Both the position numbers and the translations under genes were made by a program. A stretch of 64,000 nt of DNA, taken from NCBI GenBank assembly GCA_025517485.1, contig JAOPKB010000007.1, positions 124,001-188,000 of the forward strand, written 5' to 3'. Below, in pieces: positions 27,530-36,214 of the stretch. This DNA is from Natronoglomus mannanivorans (GTDB taxonomy: Archaea > Halobacteriota > Halobacteria > Halobacteriales > Natrialbaceae). Position 1 is the first letter of the stretch; each line of letters starts with the position of its first letter. Below the pieces are notes generated by a model, which worked only from the letters and a program-made list of their open reading frames with translations, did not search any database and was not told where the DNA came from.

Positions 27530-28318
27530 ATGACGTCTCCGAGTTCGGACCGCGACGTTCTCCAGACACTCTCACGACGACACGACCTGCTGTCGTGTCT
27601 CGAGAACGGGTCCCGGTACAAACGAGATCTCGTCGCCGAACTGTCGGTCTCTCGGTCGACGATCGATCGGGGGATACGGGAACTCGAGTCCGTCGAGTTC
27701 GTCGAGCGCTGTAGCGGCGCCTTCCGACTCACCGCTGCCGGTCGTCTCGCGCTGTCAGAGTACCGCCGTCGCCTCGAGTCCCTCGGTGCGATCACCGACT
27801 GCAGCGAGATACTCACAGATATCCCACCGGAAGCACCGATGTCCGTCGATCTACTGGTCGGTGCGTCCGTCACCCAGCCGAAACCACACGCCCCGAACGA
27901 ACCGATCGGCGCAGTCGTCGACCTCCTCGAGGAGGCCGATCGGTTCCGCGGTTTCGCGACGGCCCAGCGGTTGCCCCGTCTGCGCGACCGGCTCTACGAG
28001 CTGACGACCGCGGGCCAACTCGACGCCGAAGCGATCTTCACCGAGGAACTCGCCGCCTTCTTACTCGAGAATCACGCCCAGCAGATGCGAGACGTGCTGT
28101 GTGATGGCCACTTCGATATGTACTCGATCTCGACTCTTCCTTACGGTCTCGGAATCGTCGAGACGCCGTCGTGTTCGCGAGCGTTCGTCGTCGTCCACGG
28201 CGACAGCGGGGCAGTCAGGGGCGTCATCCAGAACGACACACAGGCGGCTCTCGAGTGGGCGGACGACGTCTTCCGGCGGTACAGAACGCGTTCGTCACGG
28301 CTCGAGCCGCCGGAGTGA
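27530..28318 (+). CDS. Winged-helix regulator with FilR1-type domain
   Basis: 262 residues. Residues 10-85 form a winged helix (LSRRHDLLSCLENGSRYKRD, then LSVSRSTIDRGIRELE as recognition helix). Residues about 120-250 match the FilR1 (DUF1724) ligand-like domain named after methanogen filament regulators, with the typical ISTLPYGLGIVE and AFVVVHGDSGAVRGVIQND strands. Such proteins are common haloarchaeal transcription factors whose effectors are unknown. The gene stands alone; an AT-rich stretch (27490-27525) upstream is the promoter. Confidence 0.82.
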   Translation: MTSPSSDRDVLQTLSRRHDLLSCLENGSRYKRDLVAELSVSRSTIDRGIRELESVEFVERCSGAFRLTAAGRLALSEYRRRLESLGAITDCSEILTDIPPEAPMSVDLLVGASVTQPKPHAPNEPIGAVVDLLEEADRFRGFATAQRLPRLRDRLYELTTAGQLDAEAIFTEELAAFLLENHAQQMRDVLCDGHFDMYSISTLPYGLGIVETPSCSRAFVVVHGDSGAVRGVIQNDTQAALEWADDVFRRYRTRSSRLEPPE

Positions 28319-28365
28319 GTCGGATTCGGAGTCGAACTCGTCGTTGGGCTCGCGCTCTCCGTCGC

Positions 28366-28851
28366 TCAGTAGAACAACCCCTCGAGTTGCTGCTGTCGCC
28401 GCTCGAGGTCGATCGCCGGCTCGAGGTCGTCGGGTGGCTCCGCGACCAATCGATCGATCGCGAGGAGTGGGTCAGTCCCCTTTCGCTCGAGATCCTCGAG
28501 CAGCGTTTCGATCGCGGGGCGGTTCGTCGCGAGCGAAGAACAGTTGCCGAGCAGCAAGGCGAACGGGATCGCCGCCCCGCCGGGAGGAAAGCCGGTGCTC
28601 ACGCGTGTGAAGTTCGGGTCGTTGTCGGTGCTAGGGCTGTCGTCGGACGTCTGTTCGAGTTCGAATTCGGACCCGGCCTCGGATTCGGCCTCAGATTCGG
28701 ATCCCGCCCCAGACGCCTCGATCGACCGCACTGTCAGACAGTGCGTACAGATCGACGCCATCGTTGCCGTCGCCGTGTCCGGGACGCACTCACGGTACGC
28801 TTCGGGAACGGCAAAATCGACTGTCGGGCGATCACAGTGTGAACAGATCAT
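28366..28851 (-). CDS. DUF6276 family cysteine-pair protein
   Basis: 161 residues. It starts MICSHCDRPTVDFAVP and has a second pair in SICTHCLTV, giving a four-cysteine metal site over residues 3-38. A Ser/Glu linker (SESEAESEAGSEFELE) follows, then a helical domain with FPPGGAAIPFALLLG. The layout is that of the haloarchaeal DUF6276 family. Probably cytoplasmic; function unknown. It lies just downstream of atpD on the same strand, 39 bases away. Confidence 0.75.
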   Translation of the reverse strand: MICSHCDRPTVDFAVPEAYRECVPDTATATMASICTHCLTVRSIEASGAGSESEAESEAGSEFELEQTSDDSPSTDNDPNFTRVSTGFPPGGAAIPFALLLGNCSSLATNRPAIETLLEDLERKGTDPLLAIDRLVAEPPDDLEPAIDLERRQQQLEGLFY

Positions 28852-28889
28852 ACGAGGACGAAACCGAGAGCGGAATATAGTGCTGTGGG

Positions 28890-29633
28890 TCAGTCGCCGC
28901 CCGGAAGACCGCCGGCGGTGGACTGTTCGAGTTCGTCACCGCTGACGGCTTCGTCGGCGCTGGCTGCCGCCTCCGCGGCTTCTTGCTCTGCTTTCTCCGC
29001 TTTCTCCTCCGCTTCTTTCTTCTCTTTGATCTTCTTCAGGCGGAAGGTCTCCTCCCGTTCCTGTTCTTCGAGTTTCTGCTCGATGTACTCCTGGTTCTCG
29101 TAGAGTTCCGGCAGGAGCTTGAACTCGAGGGCGTTGACGCGGCGCTTGGTCGTCTCGATCTCGCGGAGCATCTTCTTCATCGCCGTCTCGACTTCGGCGG
29201 CGAGAATGATGCTCTCGAGGAGGTCCTCGTAGGCCTCGGCAGCCTCGTCGATCCGTGCGGACGATCCCATGATCCCGTAGCCACGCTGGTCGAGGCTCTT
29301 GCTCACGCGCGAGGACTCGATCTGGGGCACGACGACACCCATGATGTTCTTCGATTCGGTGGTGATCTCTGGGTGTTCCTGAAGTGCCGCTGCGGCGCCG
29401 CGGACGGCGACGTCACCCTCCATCGCACGGGCCATGTTGATCTTCTTCTGGGCTTGCTCGTAGTCGTCGGAGAGTTCCCCGCGAACGTCCTGGGCCTTGT
29501 CGAGGATGTCCATGAACTCCATGATCAGCCCGTCGCGTTTCTTCTCGAGTGTGCCGTGGCCCCGCTCGGAGAGATCGATCCGATCCTCGATCGCCATGAG
29601 GTTCTTGCGGGTTGGCTTGACGTCCTTGGCCAT
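28890..29633 (-). CDS. atpD: A-type ATP synthase subunit D (central stalk)
   Basis: 247 residues. Subunit D is the rotor shaft inside the A3B3 head. The sequence has the two long flanking coiled coils (residues 1-75 and about 125-205) with [20 protein letters not shown] near the start and [18 protein letters not shown] near residue 150. The last 45 residues are a haloarchaeal Glu/Ala-rich extension. It is transcribed in the same direction as the other atp genes but separated from atpB by more than 5 kb of mostly oppositely oriented genes, so it must have its own promoter. Confidence 0.93.
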   Translation of the reverse strand: MAKDVKPTRKNLMAIEDRIDLSERGHGTLEKKRDGLIMEFMDILDKAQDVRGELSDDYEQAQKKINMARAMEGDVAVRGAAAALQEHPEITTESKNIMGVVVPQIESSRVSKSLDQRGYGIMGSSARIDEAAEAYEDLLESIILAAEVETAMKKMLREIETTKRRVNALEFKLLPELYENQEYIEQKLEEQEREETFRLKKIKEKKEAEEKAEKAEQEAAEAAASADEAVSGDELEQSTAGGLPGGD

Positions 29634-30032
29634 CTTGTGGGGGGCTAACGCCCGCAGTCGGATAACTGTTTACAGTTGACTCCGGTCTGACTGCGTTCGA
29701 AACCGGGTGACTCGAGTCGTCTGCGTCGGGTCGAACGGGTGCGGCGAGCGAGACGGTTACAGCAGCCACTGAGCCGCGGACACCAGATCGAACGACTGGA
29801 GCGCAGTTCGGAGAGTGCAGTTCGGAGCGAGTGAAACGAGCGGGAGCCGCGAAGCGAGAAACGGTGACTGGGGAACCGTGAGCGAACACTGTGATCGAGA
29901 CCTGCGGATTGTGCGATGGGTGTACAAATCGTTTCAGGTAGTACCCGACTCCGAACCACGAACCGCCGTCGTGACGACGCAAAGAATAATACACTGACAG
30001 GTACACTATTGTTACACAGGGACACACGTGAG
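29634..30032. other. Divergent intergenic region with short repeats
   Basis: About 400 bases between atpD and the DUF4129 gene. An 11-bp direct repeat (GCAGTTCGGAG) occurs at 29803-29813 and 29817-29827, followed by GAGCGAGTGAAACGAGCGGG-type sequence, a filler often seen between haloarchaeal genes. The AT-rich part 29980-30010 (AAAGAATAATACACT) is the probable promoter of the DUF4129 operon. No gene was seen here. Confidence 0.5.
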
Positions 30033-31010
30033 ATGAATCGACACACGTTACAGACCGGACTCGCCGGTGGAGTCGGCGTGTTGGCTCTCGCAGTCGCCGC
30101 TGGTGCGATCGATTCGACCCAGTCCAGTGGCTCGGAGACCGGCGATGGTAACCCGACGGCTGCCTCGAGCGGGGTCCCCGATGCGATGAGTCGGGCACCC
30201 GAAGCAGCCGATATCGTGCCCAGCGTTCTGTTTCACTTCGTGTGGACGATTCCGATCCTTTCGCTGGTTACGGTGTTCGTCGTCGCCTGTCTCTACTATC
30301 TCTACCGCGATGGCCTCGCCGCCCTCCTCTCGACGTTTCGGTTTCTGGTCGTGTTGTTCGTCTACACCCACCTCGTCGTCGCTCTCATCGCCGGTCCGTA
30401 TCTCGTCGGTCTGATCCGGGGTAGCGGACAGGGTTCCGACGGACGGGTGTCGACAGACGGCCCGACCTTCGGCCAGGATGGGGACTCGTCCTTTGGCGTG
30501 GCGACCTCTTCGTCCGGTGGCGGACACGTCGACCTCGAAGCAGTCAGTCAGTTCCCGTTCGAGGCAGGGGTTATGCTAGTGTGTGCTCTCGGTGTCGTCA
30601 TCGTCGTCTTCCTCAGCCGTGAGACGATCTCGAACCGACTCGGGTCAGTGGTTGGTGGTGATCCACCAGTCGGGTTGCATTCTGACGACGGGAGGCAGAC
30701 TGCCGTGACGGCCGCTACTGGGGACCCAGACTCGTACTCTCTGTCCCACGAGGCAGTGTCGAACGACGTGTATCGAGCGTGGGTCTCGGTTGTCGACGCC
30801 GTCGACGACTCGAGGCGATCGACCGAGACGCCGACGGAAACCGCCGATCGGGCCGTCGAGTCGGGTATCGACGAACGCCCGGTTCGAGAACTCACCGATC
30901 TCTTCGAGGACGTCCGATACGGAGGCGGTGTTCCGACGCCGGACCGCGAGCAGTACGCCCTTACGCTGGCACACCGAGCGACGGACGACACGGGGGGAGA
31001 CGACGAATGA
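30033..31010 (+). CDS. DUF4129 membrane protein
   Basis: 325 residues. Four hydrophobic segments (about 5-25, 65-90, 100-125 and 180-200) precede a cytoplasmic domain; residues about 240-320 match DUF4129 (HEAVSNDVYRAWVSVVD ... RTPREY-like PVRELTDLFEDVRYG). In bacteria and archaea DUF4129 proteins are encoded with MoxR ATPases, DUF58 proteins and transglutaminases, a set thought to act on envelope or secreted proteins. First gene of a four-gene operon with 4-base overlaps. Start set at ATG 30033 because the upstream frame is non-coding in character. Confidence 0.82.
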   Translation: MNRHTLQTGLAGGVGVLALAVAAGAIDSTQSSGSETGDGNPTAASSGVPDAMSRAPEAADIVPSVLFHFVWTIPILSLVTVFVVACLYYLYRDGLAALLSTFRFLVVLFVYTHLVVALIAGPYLVGLIRGSGQGSDGRVSTDGPTFGQDGDSSFGVATSSSGGGHVDLEAVSQFPFEAGVMLVCALGVVIVVFLSRETISNRLGSVVGGDPPVGLHSDDGRQTAVTAATGDPDSYSLSHEAVSNDVYRAWVSVVDAVDDSRRSTETPTETADRAVESGIDERPVRELTDLFEDVRYGGGVPTPDREQYALTLAHRATDDTGGDDE

Positions 31011-31609
31011 AGGCCCGTCCAATCAGTTTCGCGGTCGCGGCCGGACTCGGTGTGCTCGGACTCGGGTTCGTGGCCATACCAGGCCTCGACCCAGGTGTCT
31101 CGATTTCCGGGGCCGCGCTGACGGGTCTTGGCGTGCTGGCGCTCGCCGCGGGTGGCGATACCGCGATCACCTGGATCAACACGAACGCTGGTGAGACACG
31201 GTCGATAGAGCGCGAGCGAATCCGGTCTACGCCGACACCCGGTGACGAGTTCGACCAGCGACTGGCCTCGGTCCGCCCGGCGACACTCATCGCGCCGCGA
31301 TACCAGCGAGATCACTATCGCGAGGCCGTCTCCAACGACCTCCGTGAAACTGCCGTCGACGTTCTCGAGCAGTACCGCCAGCTCACTCGAGCCGACGCCG
31401 AGCGAGCGCTCGAGAGCGGTGACTGGACCACCGATCCGGTCGCTGGCTCGTTTTTCACGGCGTCGGAGACGACCTCGAAACCCGATTCGGGGGTCTCCGA
31501 GTGGGTCACCGAGACGGTGCGTGAGGAGTCGTCGTTCGAACACCGCGTCAGTCGGGTGACCGACGAACTGGCCCGCATCGTCAGCGAGGCGACGACCGGA
31601 GCGAGATAG
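31007..31609 (+). CDS. DUF7269-like membrane protein of the DUF58 cluster
   Basis: 200 residues, starting by ATGA overlap with the DUF4129 stop. Two membrane helices (about 7-25 and 30-55) are followed by a cytoplasmic helical domain of about 130 residues with APRYQRDHYREAVSNDLRETAV, resembling what is named DUF7269 in haloarchaea. Its place between DUF4129 and DUF58 is typical. Likely a structural partner in the same membrane assembly; no enzymatic motif is visible. Confidence 0.75.
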   Translation: MKARPISFAVAAGLGVLGLGFVAIPGLDPGVSISGAALTGLGVLALAAGGDTAITWINTNAGETRSIERERIRSTPTPGDEFDQRLASVRPATLIAPRYQRDHYREAVSNDLRETAVDVLEQYRQLTRADAERALESGDWTTDPVAGSFFTASETTSKPDSGVSEWVTETVREESSFEHRVSRVTDELARIVSEATTGAR

Positions 31610-31625
31610 CGATTCCAATCGACCA

Positions 31626-33065
31626 ATGTCATACAGCATTCCCCACACCGCTCGCGTCACCGGCCTGCTCGACGGAACGCACGATCCGTCCGAGAACGCG
31701 ATCGCCGTCGGTGAAACTCGAGAGCGAAAGACCAGGCGGTGGTACGGCGTCACCGTCTTCGCACTGATCGCGCTCGGCCTCGGATTGATACTCACGACAC
31801 CGTCGTTGTTACTCGCCAGTGCACTCGGACTTGCTTTCACCGCGTACGGGCGAGTGACGGCCCCGCCGCCGTCGTCGCTCTCGATCGACCGAACAGTGAG
31901 CGATCCGGACCCGGAACCGGGCGACGTCGTCCGGATAACCGTCCGCGTCCGAAACGATGCTTCGCGTCCGATCTTCGATTGCCGAGTGATCGACGGTGTT
32001 CCGTCGAGCGTGTCGGTCGTCGAGGGGTCGCCGAGACACGGGACGGTACTCCGTTCCGGTGGCGAGACGGAATTCACGTACGCGATCGAAGCGACGCGTG
32101 GCGACCACGTGTTCGATCCCGCTCTCGTCGTCGCACGCGACGCCAGCGGCGCGACCGAACGTACCACTGCCGTCGAAGCGACGACGTCGGTTTCCTGTAC
32201 ACCGCGGTTACCGGCCGATCCGGTCTCGATTCCAGTTCGCTCACAGCTCACCCGCTACACGGGTCGTGTGACCTCGGAGACCGACGGTCCGGGAATCGAG
32301 TTCTCCGCCGTCCGTGAGTATCGACGTGGCGACGCATTCAACCGAATCGACTGGAACCGAACCGCGAGAACCGGTGAACTGGCGACCGTCGAGTACCGTA
32401 CCGAACGCGCCGCGTCGGTCGTCTTGCTCGTCGACGCACGAGCGAGTACGTATCGATCGGCGGGTGTGCGGTCGGTATCTGCATTCGAATCCGAATCTGG
32501 GTCGGACCTAGACCCGGATCCGGATCCGGACTCGAACACACCATCTGGATCCCAATCCGCACTCGAGCGAAGCGTCGAAGCCGCCCGAACCGCCGCCGCG
32601 TCACTGTTTTCGGCGGGCCACGGCGTCGGATTGATGGCGATGTCGCCCCACGGCTGCTGGATCCCGCCGGCGCGGGCTGACGACCACCGTGTCAGAATCC
32701 GGAACGCACTCGCGACACACGACGCGTTCTCACCGATTTCGCCGACCGACTCCTTCGACACGCAATCGTTTCGCCAAGCGCTTCACAAACGAGTTTCTGA
32801 GGACGCCCAGATCATCGTGTTCAGCCCGCTCTGCGACGATTACGTCGCCCAGACGACTATCCGACTCGACGCTCGTCGCCAGCGGGTAACCGTGATCAGC
32901 CCGGATCCGACGACCGACGACTCGCCCGGACACCAACTCGCCCGGATCGACCGAGCGCTCCGCGTCACCTCCGTTCGCAGCCGAGGCATCCCGGTCGTCG
33001 ACTGGACTCACGGGACGTCACTCGAGCAGGCGGTCGCCCGGACGAAACGGCGGTGGTCGGCGTGA
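31626..33065 (+). CDS. DUF58 domain protein
   Basis: 479 residues. Two membrane helices at about 38-75 are followed by an exposed beta domain (85-200) and then the DUF58 core with EFSAVREYRRGDAFNRIDWNRTARTGEL (about 222-250), the conserved Arg-Asp-Asp-Trp signature. A vWA-like fold follows with VVLLVDARAS. A low-complexity Asp-Pro/Ser insert (residues about 285-315) interrupts it. DUF58 proteins pair with MoxR AAA+ ATPases, but no MoxR gene lies in this operon. Follows DUF7269 by 16 bases. Confidence 0.85.
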   Translation: MSYSIPHTARVTGLLDGTHDPSENAIAVGETRERKTRRWYGVTVFALIALGLGLILTTPSLLLASALGLAFTAYGRVTAPPPSSLSIDRTVSDPDPEPGDVVRITVRVRNDASRPIFDCRVIDGVPSSVSVVEGSPRHGTVLRSGGETEFTYAIEATRGDHVFDPALVVARDASGATERTTAVEATTSVSCTPRLPADPVSIPVRSQLTRYTGRVTSETDGPGIEFSAVREYRRGDAFNRIDWNRTARTGELATVEYRTERAASVVLLVDARASTYRSAGVRSVSAFESESGSDLDPDPDPDSNTPSGSQSALERSVEAARTAAASLFSAGHGVGLMAMSPHGCWIPPARADDHRVRIRNALATHDAFSPISPTDSFDTQSFRQALHKRVSEDAQIIVFSPLCDDYVAQTTIRLDARRQRVTVISPDPTTDDSPGHQLARIDRALRVTSVRSRGIPVVDWTHGTSLEQAVARTKRRWSA

Positions 33066-33565
33066 GCGGGGAACCGGCGACGTTCGACCCAACCCCATCG
33101 TCCGTCGGCACCGGTCTCGCTGCGGTCGCCGCGCTGGTCACCGTCGGTTCGCTCGTGGGCGTCCTCCACGGCGCGGTGTTGGCCGCGGTCGGTGCAGTGG
33201 CGATACCAGTCGCCGTCCAATCCGGCTCTCGACGGGCGCATGCGGTCGCTGCCTCGTTCCTGTTCGCCGGGGCGACCGTCGCCGGGATCGCCGGTGTCGA
33301 CCCAGTCCATCTACTCGTCGCCGTCGCGTCGGCCATCGTCGCCTGGGATGCCGGCCAACACGCTATCGGCGTCGGTACCCAGCTCGGTCGAGCGGCGTCG
33401 ACGTGGCGAGTCGAACTGGCACATACGGCTGGATCGCTCGCCGTCGCATCGGCTGTCGGTGTCGTCGCCTACGCCGCGTTCACGGGCGTCAGTGCCCAGC
33501 AGACGATCGTCGTCGTCGTGTTGGTGCTGGCGGCGCTGTTGCTCACCTGGCTTCTCGATCGGTGA
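33062..33565 (+). CDS. DUF7519-like polytopic membrane protein
   Basis: 167 residues from the GTG at 33062, which overlaps the DUF58 stop (GTGA); another GTG at 33053 would add three residues. Five hydrophobic helices cover most of the protein. Its position after DUF58 and its composition match the family called DUF7519 in haloarchaea. Last gene of the operon. Function unknown. Confidence 0.7.
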   Translation: MSGEPATFDPTPSSVGTGLAAVAALVTVGSLVGVLHGAVLAAVGAVAIPVAVQSGSRRAHAVAASFLFAGATVAGIAGVDPVHLLVAVASAIVAWDAGQHAIGVGTQLGRAASTWRVELAHTAGSLAVASAVGVVAYAAFTGVSAQQTIVVVVLVLAALLLTWLLDR

Positions 33566-33927
33566 GCGCAGGGCGATTCGGTTCGCGTACTCGTCCGTCG
33601 ACGGGCTGTAATCGTGTGTCCGGCTTATCGACTTTCTCGGGGGGACCGACGTCGACGCAGGTCGGATTCGGACTGGGACCGCTCGAACACTCGGGTCGTC
33701 GAATCTGTACCGCTGTCCTTCTCGACCCGTCCACTGGGTGTCCACTGATAGAGAAACACTACCGTTCTCCACGTGATCGATCGTACACGCTGGAGCAGCC
33801 GGACAGCGGCCTGGCGACCGCGCCCGAACCCGAGCCGTCGACGGACAACGACTTCCACGAAGTCGAAGACGAAGCCGAAGACGAGTAACGCACCCTCGCT
33901 TCGTCGCGGTCACGTTCTACGGGCAAC
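33566..33927 (+). other. Gap with a possible gene remnant
   Basis: About 360 bases after the DUF7519 gene. On the plus strand the frame ending at 33888 closes with protein-like sequence (SYTLEQPDSGLATAPEPEPS, then an acidic DFHEVEDEAEDE tail), of clear haloarchaeal character, yet upstream the same frame is poor and has no good start. This may be the 3' end of a decayed gene, or a short gene starting near GTG 33616. The minus strand shows nothing convincing. Confidence 0.3.
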
Positions 33928-34143
33928 TCAGCCGAGAAAGAGATCCACTAGATCCCCGCTCGAGGAGCTCTTGTAGAGTTCGGCGTAACCACAATTCGTA
34001 CACGAGACGACTCTGAACCGCCGGTTCTGGATGTCGAAGTACTTCGAGAGGCCCGATCCGGTCGTCGAGATGTCGTCGATCTCCGTCTCCGTATGCCCGC
34101 ACTTCGGACAGCCGCGCTCGCTCGAGTCGTCCACTCGATTCAT
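33928..34143 (-). CDS. Small zinc-ribbon protein
   Basis: 71 residues from ATG 34143. Two cysteine pairs, CPKCG near residue 12 and CTNCG near residue 51, flank a strand region (KYFDIQNRRFRVVS), the layout of a rubredoxin-like zinc ribbon of the kind found in nucleic-acid-associated small proteins. The C-terminus (SSSSGDLVDLFLG) is hydrophobic and conserved-looking. An upstream in-frame ATG at 34173 is possible. Function unknown. Confidence 0.75.
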   Translation of the reverse strand: MNRVDDSSERGCPKCGHTETEIDDISTTGSGLSKYFDIQNRRFRVVSCTNCGYAELYKSSSSGDLVDLFLG

Positions 34144-34213
34144 ACCGTCGGTCTCTCGGGGAGATGACAACAATCTTTTGTTCTCGGATCGACGTGATGG
34201 ACGTGACCGATCC

Positions 34214-34474
34214 GTGAGTGACGCTGCAGTGATCGTCGTCTTCCTCCTGCTCGCCCTCGGCGCCCCGCTCGCCCTCTACGCGCTGATCCGCGAGGAGACG
34301 TCGAATCCGCGGATCGTCGACCGCGAAACCGCCGAACGCGAGGCGAGAGAACGGGGTGGACTCGATCTCGAGGGCGAGTGCGAGGGCGAAGGCGAGCGAA
34401 GACGCTCTCGCCAGTCAGACCGAGAGAGACGGGACGAGCGGGCGAACGACCGCGATTCCGGGTGGGACCGATGA
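34214..34474 (+). CDS. Single-helix membrane protein with charged tail
   Basis: 86 residues from a GTG at 34214 (VSDAAVIVVF). One membrane helix (about 4-24) is followed by a highly charged cytoplasmic tail of Glu/Arg repeats (ECEGEGERRRSRQSDRERR). The upstream frame is antisense to the zinc-ribbon gene and not credible. Function unknown; the charged tail may be low complexity without a specific role. Confidence 0.55.
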   Translation: MSDAAVIVVFLLLALGAPLALYALIREETSNPRIVDRETAEREARERGGLDLEGECEGEGERRRSRQSDRERRDERANDRDSGWDR

Positions 34475-34505
34475 CGAGTGCCGACCACTCAAGCGAGGCG
34501 TTCGA

Positions 34506-34715
34506 ATGCTAACCGTCGACAGGCACGACGTACTCGTCGTCGTCTTCGCGTCCGGTATCGGAAATCTCGGTGCGACGCTGACGAGCGTTCACTACGATAC
34601 GCCGTGGCCAGGTCTGGCTGCCGGCGTCCTGGTCAGTGCGTACGGCGGTGCTCGAATGGTGGCGCGGTATCGCGAGCGAGACGACGCGAGCGCTGCGGAC
34701 GAAACCGGTCGGTAG
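34506..34715 (+). CDS. Small two-helix membrane protein
   Basis: 69 residues from ATG 34506 (MLTVDRHDVLVVV). Two hydrophobic segments (about 7-25 and 33-50) end in a basic/acidic tail. It follows the charged-tail protein by 31 bases on the same strand and may share its transcript. Not recognised as a family. Confidence 0.5.
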   Translation: MLTVDRHDVLVVVFASGIGNLGATLTSVHYDTPWPGLAAGVLVSAYGGARMVARYRERDDASAADETGR

Positions 34716-34789
34716 CGTCGAGCGAGCAGTAGACAGAGAGAAACGACTGAAAATGGAAGACTCGGAGAAGAGACGGAACGCGTCCGCGA

Positions 34790-36211
34790 TCAGTCGGCCG
34801 TCGCTTCGACCGTCTCGCTTTCGCCTTCGTCTTCGCGGTAGTGTTCTTCGATGAGATCCTCGTCGATACGGTTGAGCTGCTCTTTGGGCAGCATCGAGAG
34901 CAGGTCCCAGCCGATCTCGAGGGTTTCGTCGATCGTTCGGTTGGTGTCGTTACCCTGCTGGACGAACTCTTCCTCGAATCGGTCGGCGAAGTCGAGGTAC
35001 TTGTTGTCCGTCTCCGAGAGCGCCTCGCGACCGACGATGTTCACGAGGTCACGCAGGTCTTTCCCCTCCGCGTAGGCGGCGAACAGCTGGTCTTTGACGT
35101 CCGCGTGGTCGCCACGCGTCAGTCCCTCGCCGATCCCGTCGTCCATCAGCCGCGAGAGGCTGGGCGAGACGTTGATCGGTGGCTCGATCCCCTGACTGTT
35201 GAGGTCCCGATCCATCATGATCTGGCCCTCGGTAATGTAGCCGGTCAGGTCGGGAATCGGGTGCGTGTCGTCGTCGCCGGGCATCGTGAGGATCGGAATC
35301 TGCGTGACCGATCCATCACGACCTTCGATCCGACCCGCCCGTTCGTAGAGCTGGGCCAGGTCGGTGTACATGTATCCGGGGTAGCCACGCCGGCCCGGAA
35401 CCTCCTCACGTGCGGCACCGATCTCGCGCAGTGCCTCACAGTAGTTGGTCATGTCCGTCAGGATCACCAGCACGTGGTAATCCTTCTCGAAGGCGAGGTA
35501 CTCTGCCGTCGTCAGCGCCATCCGCGGCGTGACCGTCCGCTCGACTGCGGGGTCGTCCGCGAGGTTCATGAAGACGACCGAGCGCTCGAGTGCGCCAGTG
35601 CGTTCGAAGTCGTCCATGAACTCGTTGGCCTCCTCGGCGGTGATCCCCATCGCTCCGAAGATGACCGCGAACTCAGAGCCCTCTTCGCCGCCCTCTTCTT
35701 CCTCTGGAACGGTCGCCTGTCGGGCGATCTGGAGTGCGAGGTCGTTGTGCGGAAGTCCGGATCCCGAGAAGATCGGGAGCTTCTGGCCCCGGACGAGGGT
35801 GTTCATGCCGTCGATGGCGCTGACACCCGTCTGAATGAACTCCTCGGGGTACTCCCGGGAGTAGGGGTTGATCGCCGCGCCGACGATGTCCTGGCGTTCT
35901 TCCGGAACGATGTCGGGGCCGCCGTCGATCGGGTTCCCCGACCCGTCCAGTACCCGTCCGAGGAGGTCCTCGGTGACAGGCATCTTCATCGTCTCGCCCA
36001 AGAAGCGGACGGACGCGTTTCGGTCGATACCGCCGGTACCTTCGAACACCTGGATCGAGACGAGCCCATCGCTCGACTCCAGTACCTGTCCGCGCAAGGT
36101 GTCGCCCTGAGGGGTCTCGATTTCGACGATCTCGTCGTAGCCGATCGGCTCGTCGACCTCGGCGAACACCAGCGGACCGCTGATTTCCGTAATTGTCTGG
36201 TATTCTTTCAT
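34790..36211 (-). CDS. atpB: A-type ATP synthase subunit B (non-catalytic)
   Basis: 473 residues. Subunit B alternates with A in the head hexamer. It has the beta-barrel N-domain (1-75), then [14 protein letters not shown] where catalytic subunits have a P-loop, confirming the non-catalytic type, and the conserved [27 protein letters not shown] helix-loop (about 215-245). The C-terminal acidic tail is a halophile feature. It starts three bases after the atpA stop, so it is in the same operon. Confidence 0.96.
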   Translation of the reverse strand: MKEYQTITEISGPLVFAEVDEPIGYDEIVEIETPQGDTLRGQVLESSDGLVSIQVFEGTGGIDRNASVRFLGETMKMPVTEDLLGRVLDGSGNPIDGGPDIVPEERQDIVGAAINPYSREYPEEFIQTGVSAIDGMNTLVRGQKLPIFSGSGLPHNDLALQIARQATVPEEEEGGEEGSEFAVIFGAMGITAEEANEFMDDFERTGALERSVVFMNLADDPAVERTVTPRMALTTAEYLAFEKDYHVLVILTDMTNYCEALREIGAAREEVPGRRGYPGYMYTDLAQLYERAGRIEGRDGSVTQIPILTMPGDDDTHPIPDLTGYITEGQIMMDRDLNSQGIEPPINVSPSLSRLMDDGIGEGLTRGDHADVKDQLFAAYAEGKDLRDLVNIVGREALSETDNKYLDFADRFEEEFVQQGNDTNRTIDETLEIGWDLLSMLPKEQLNRIDEDLIEEHYREDEGESETVEATAD

Positions 36212-36214
36212 GGT

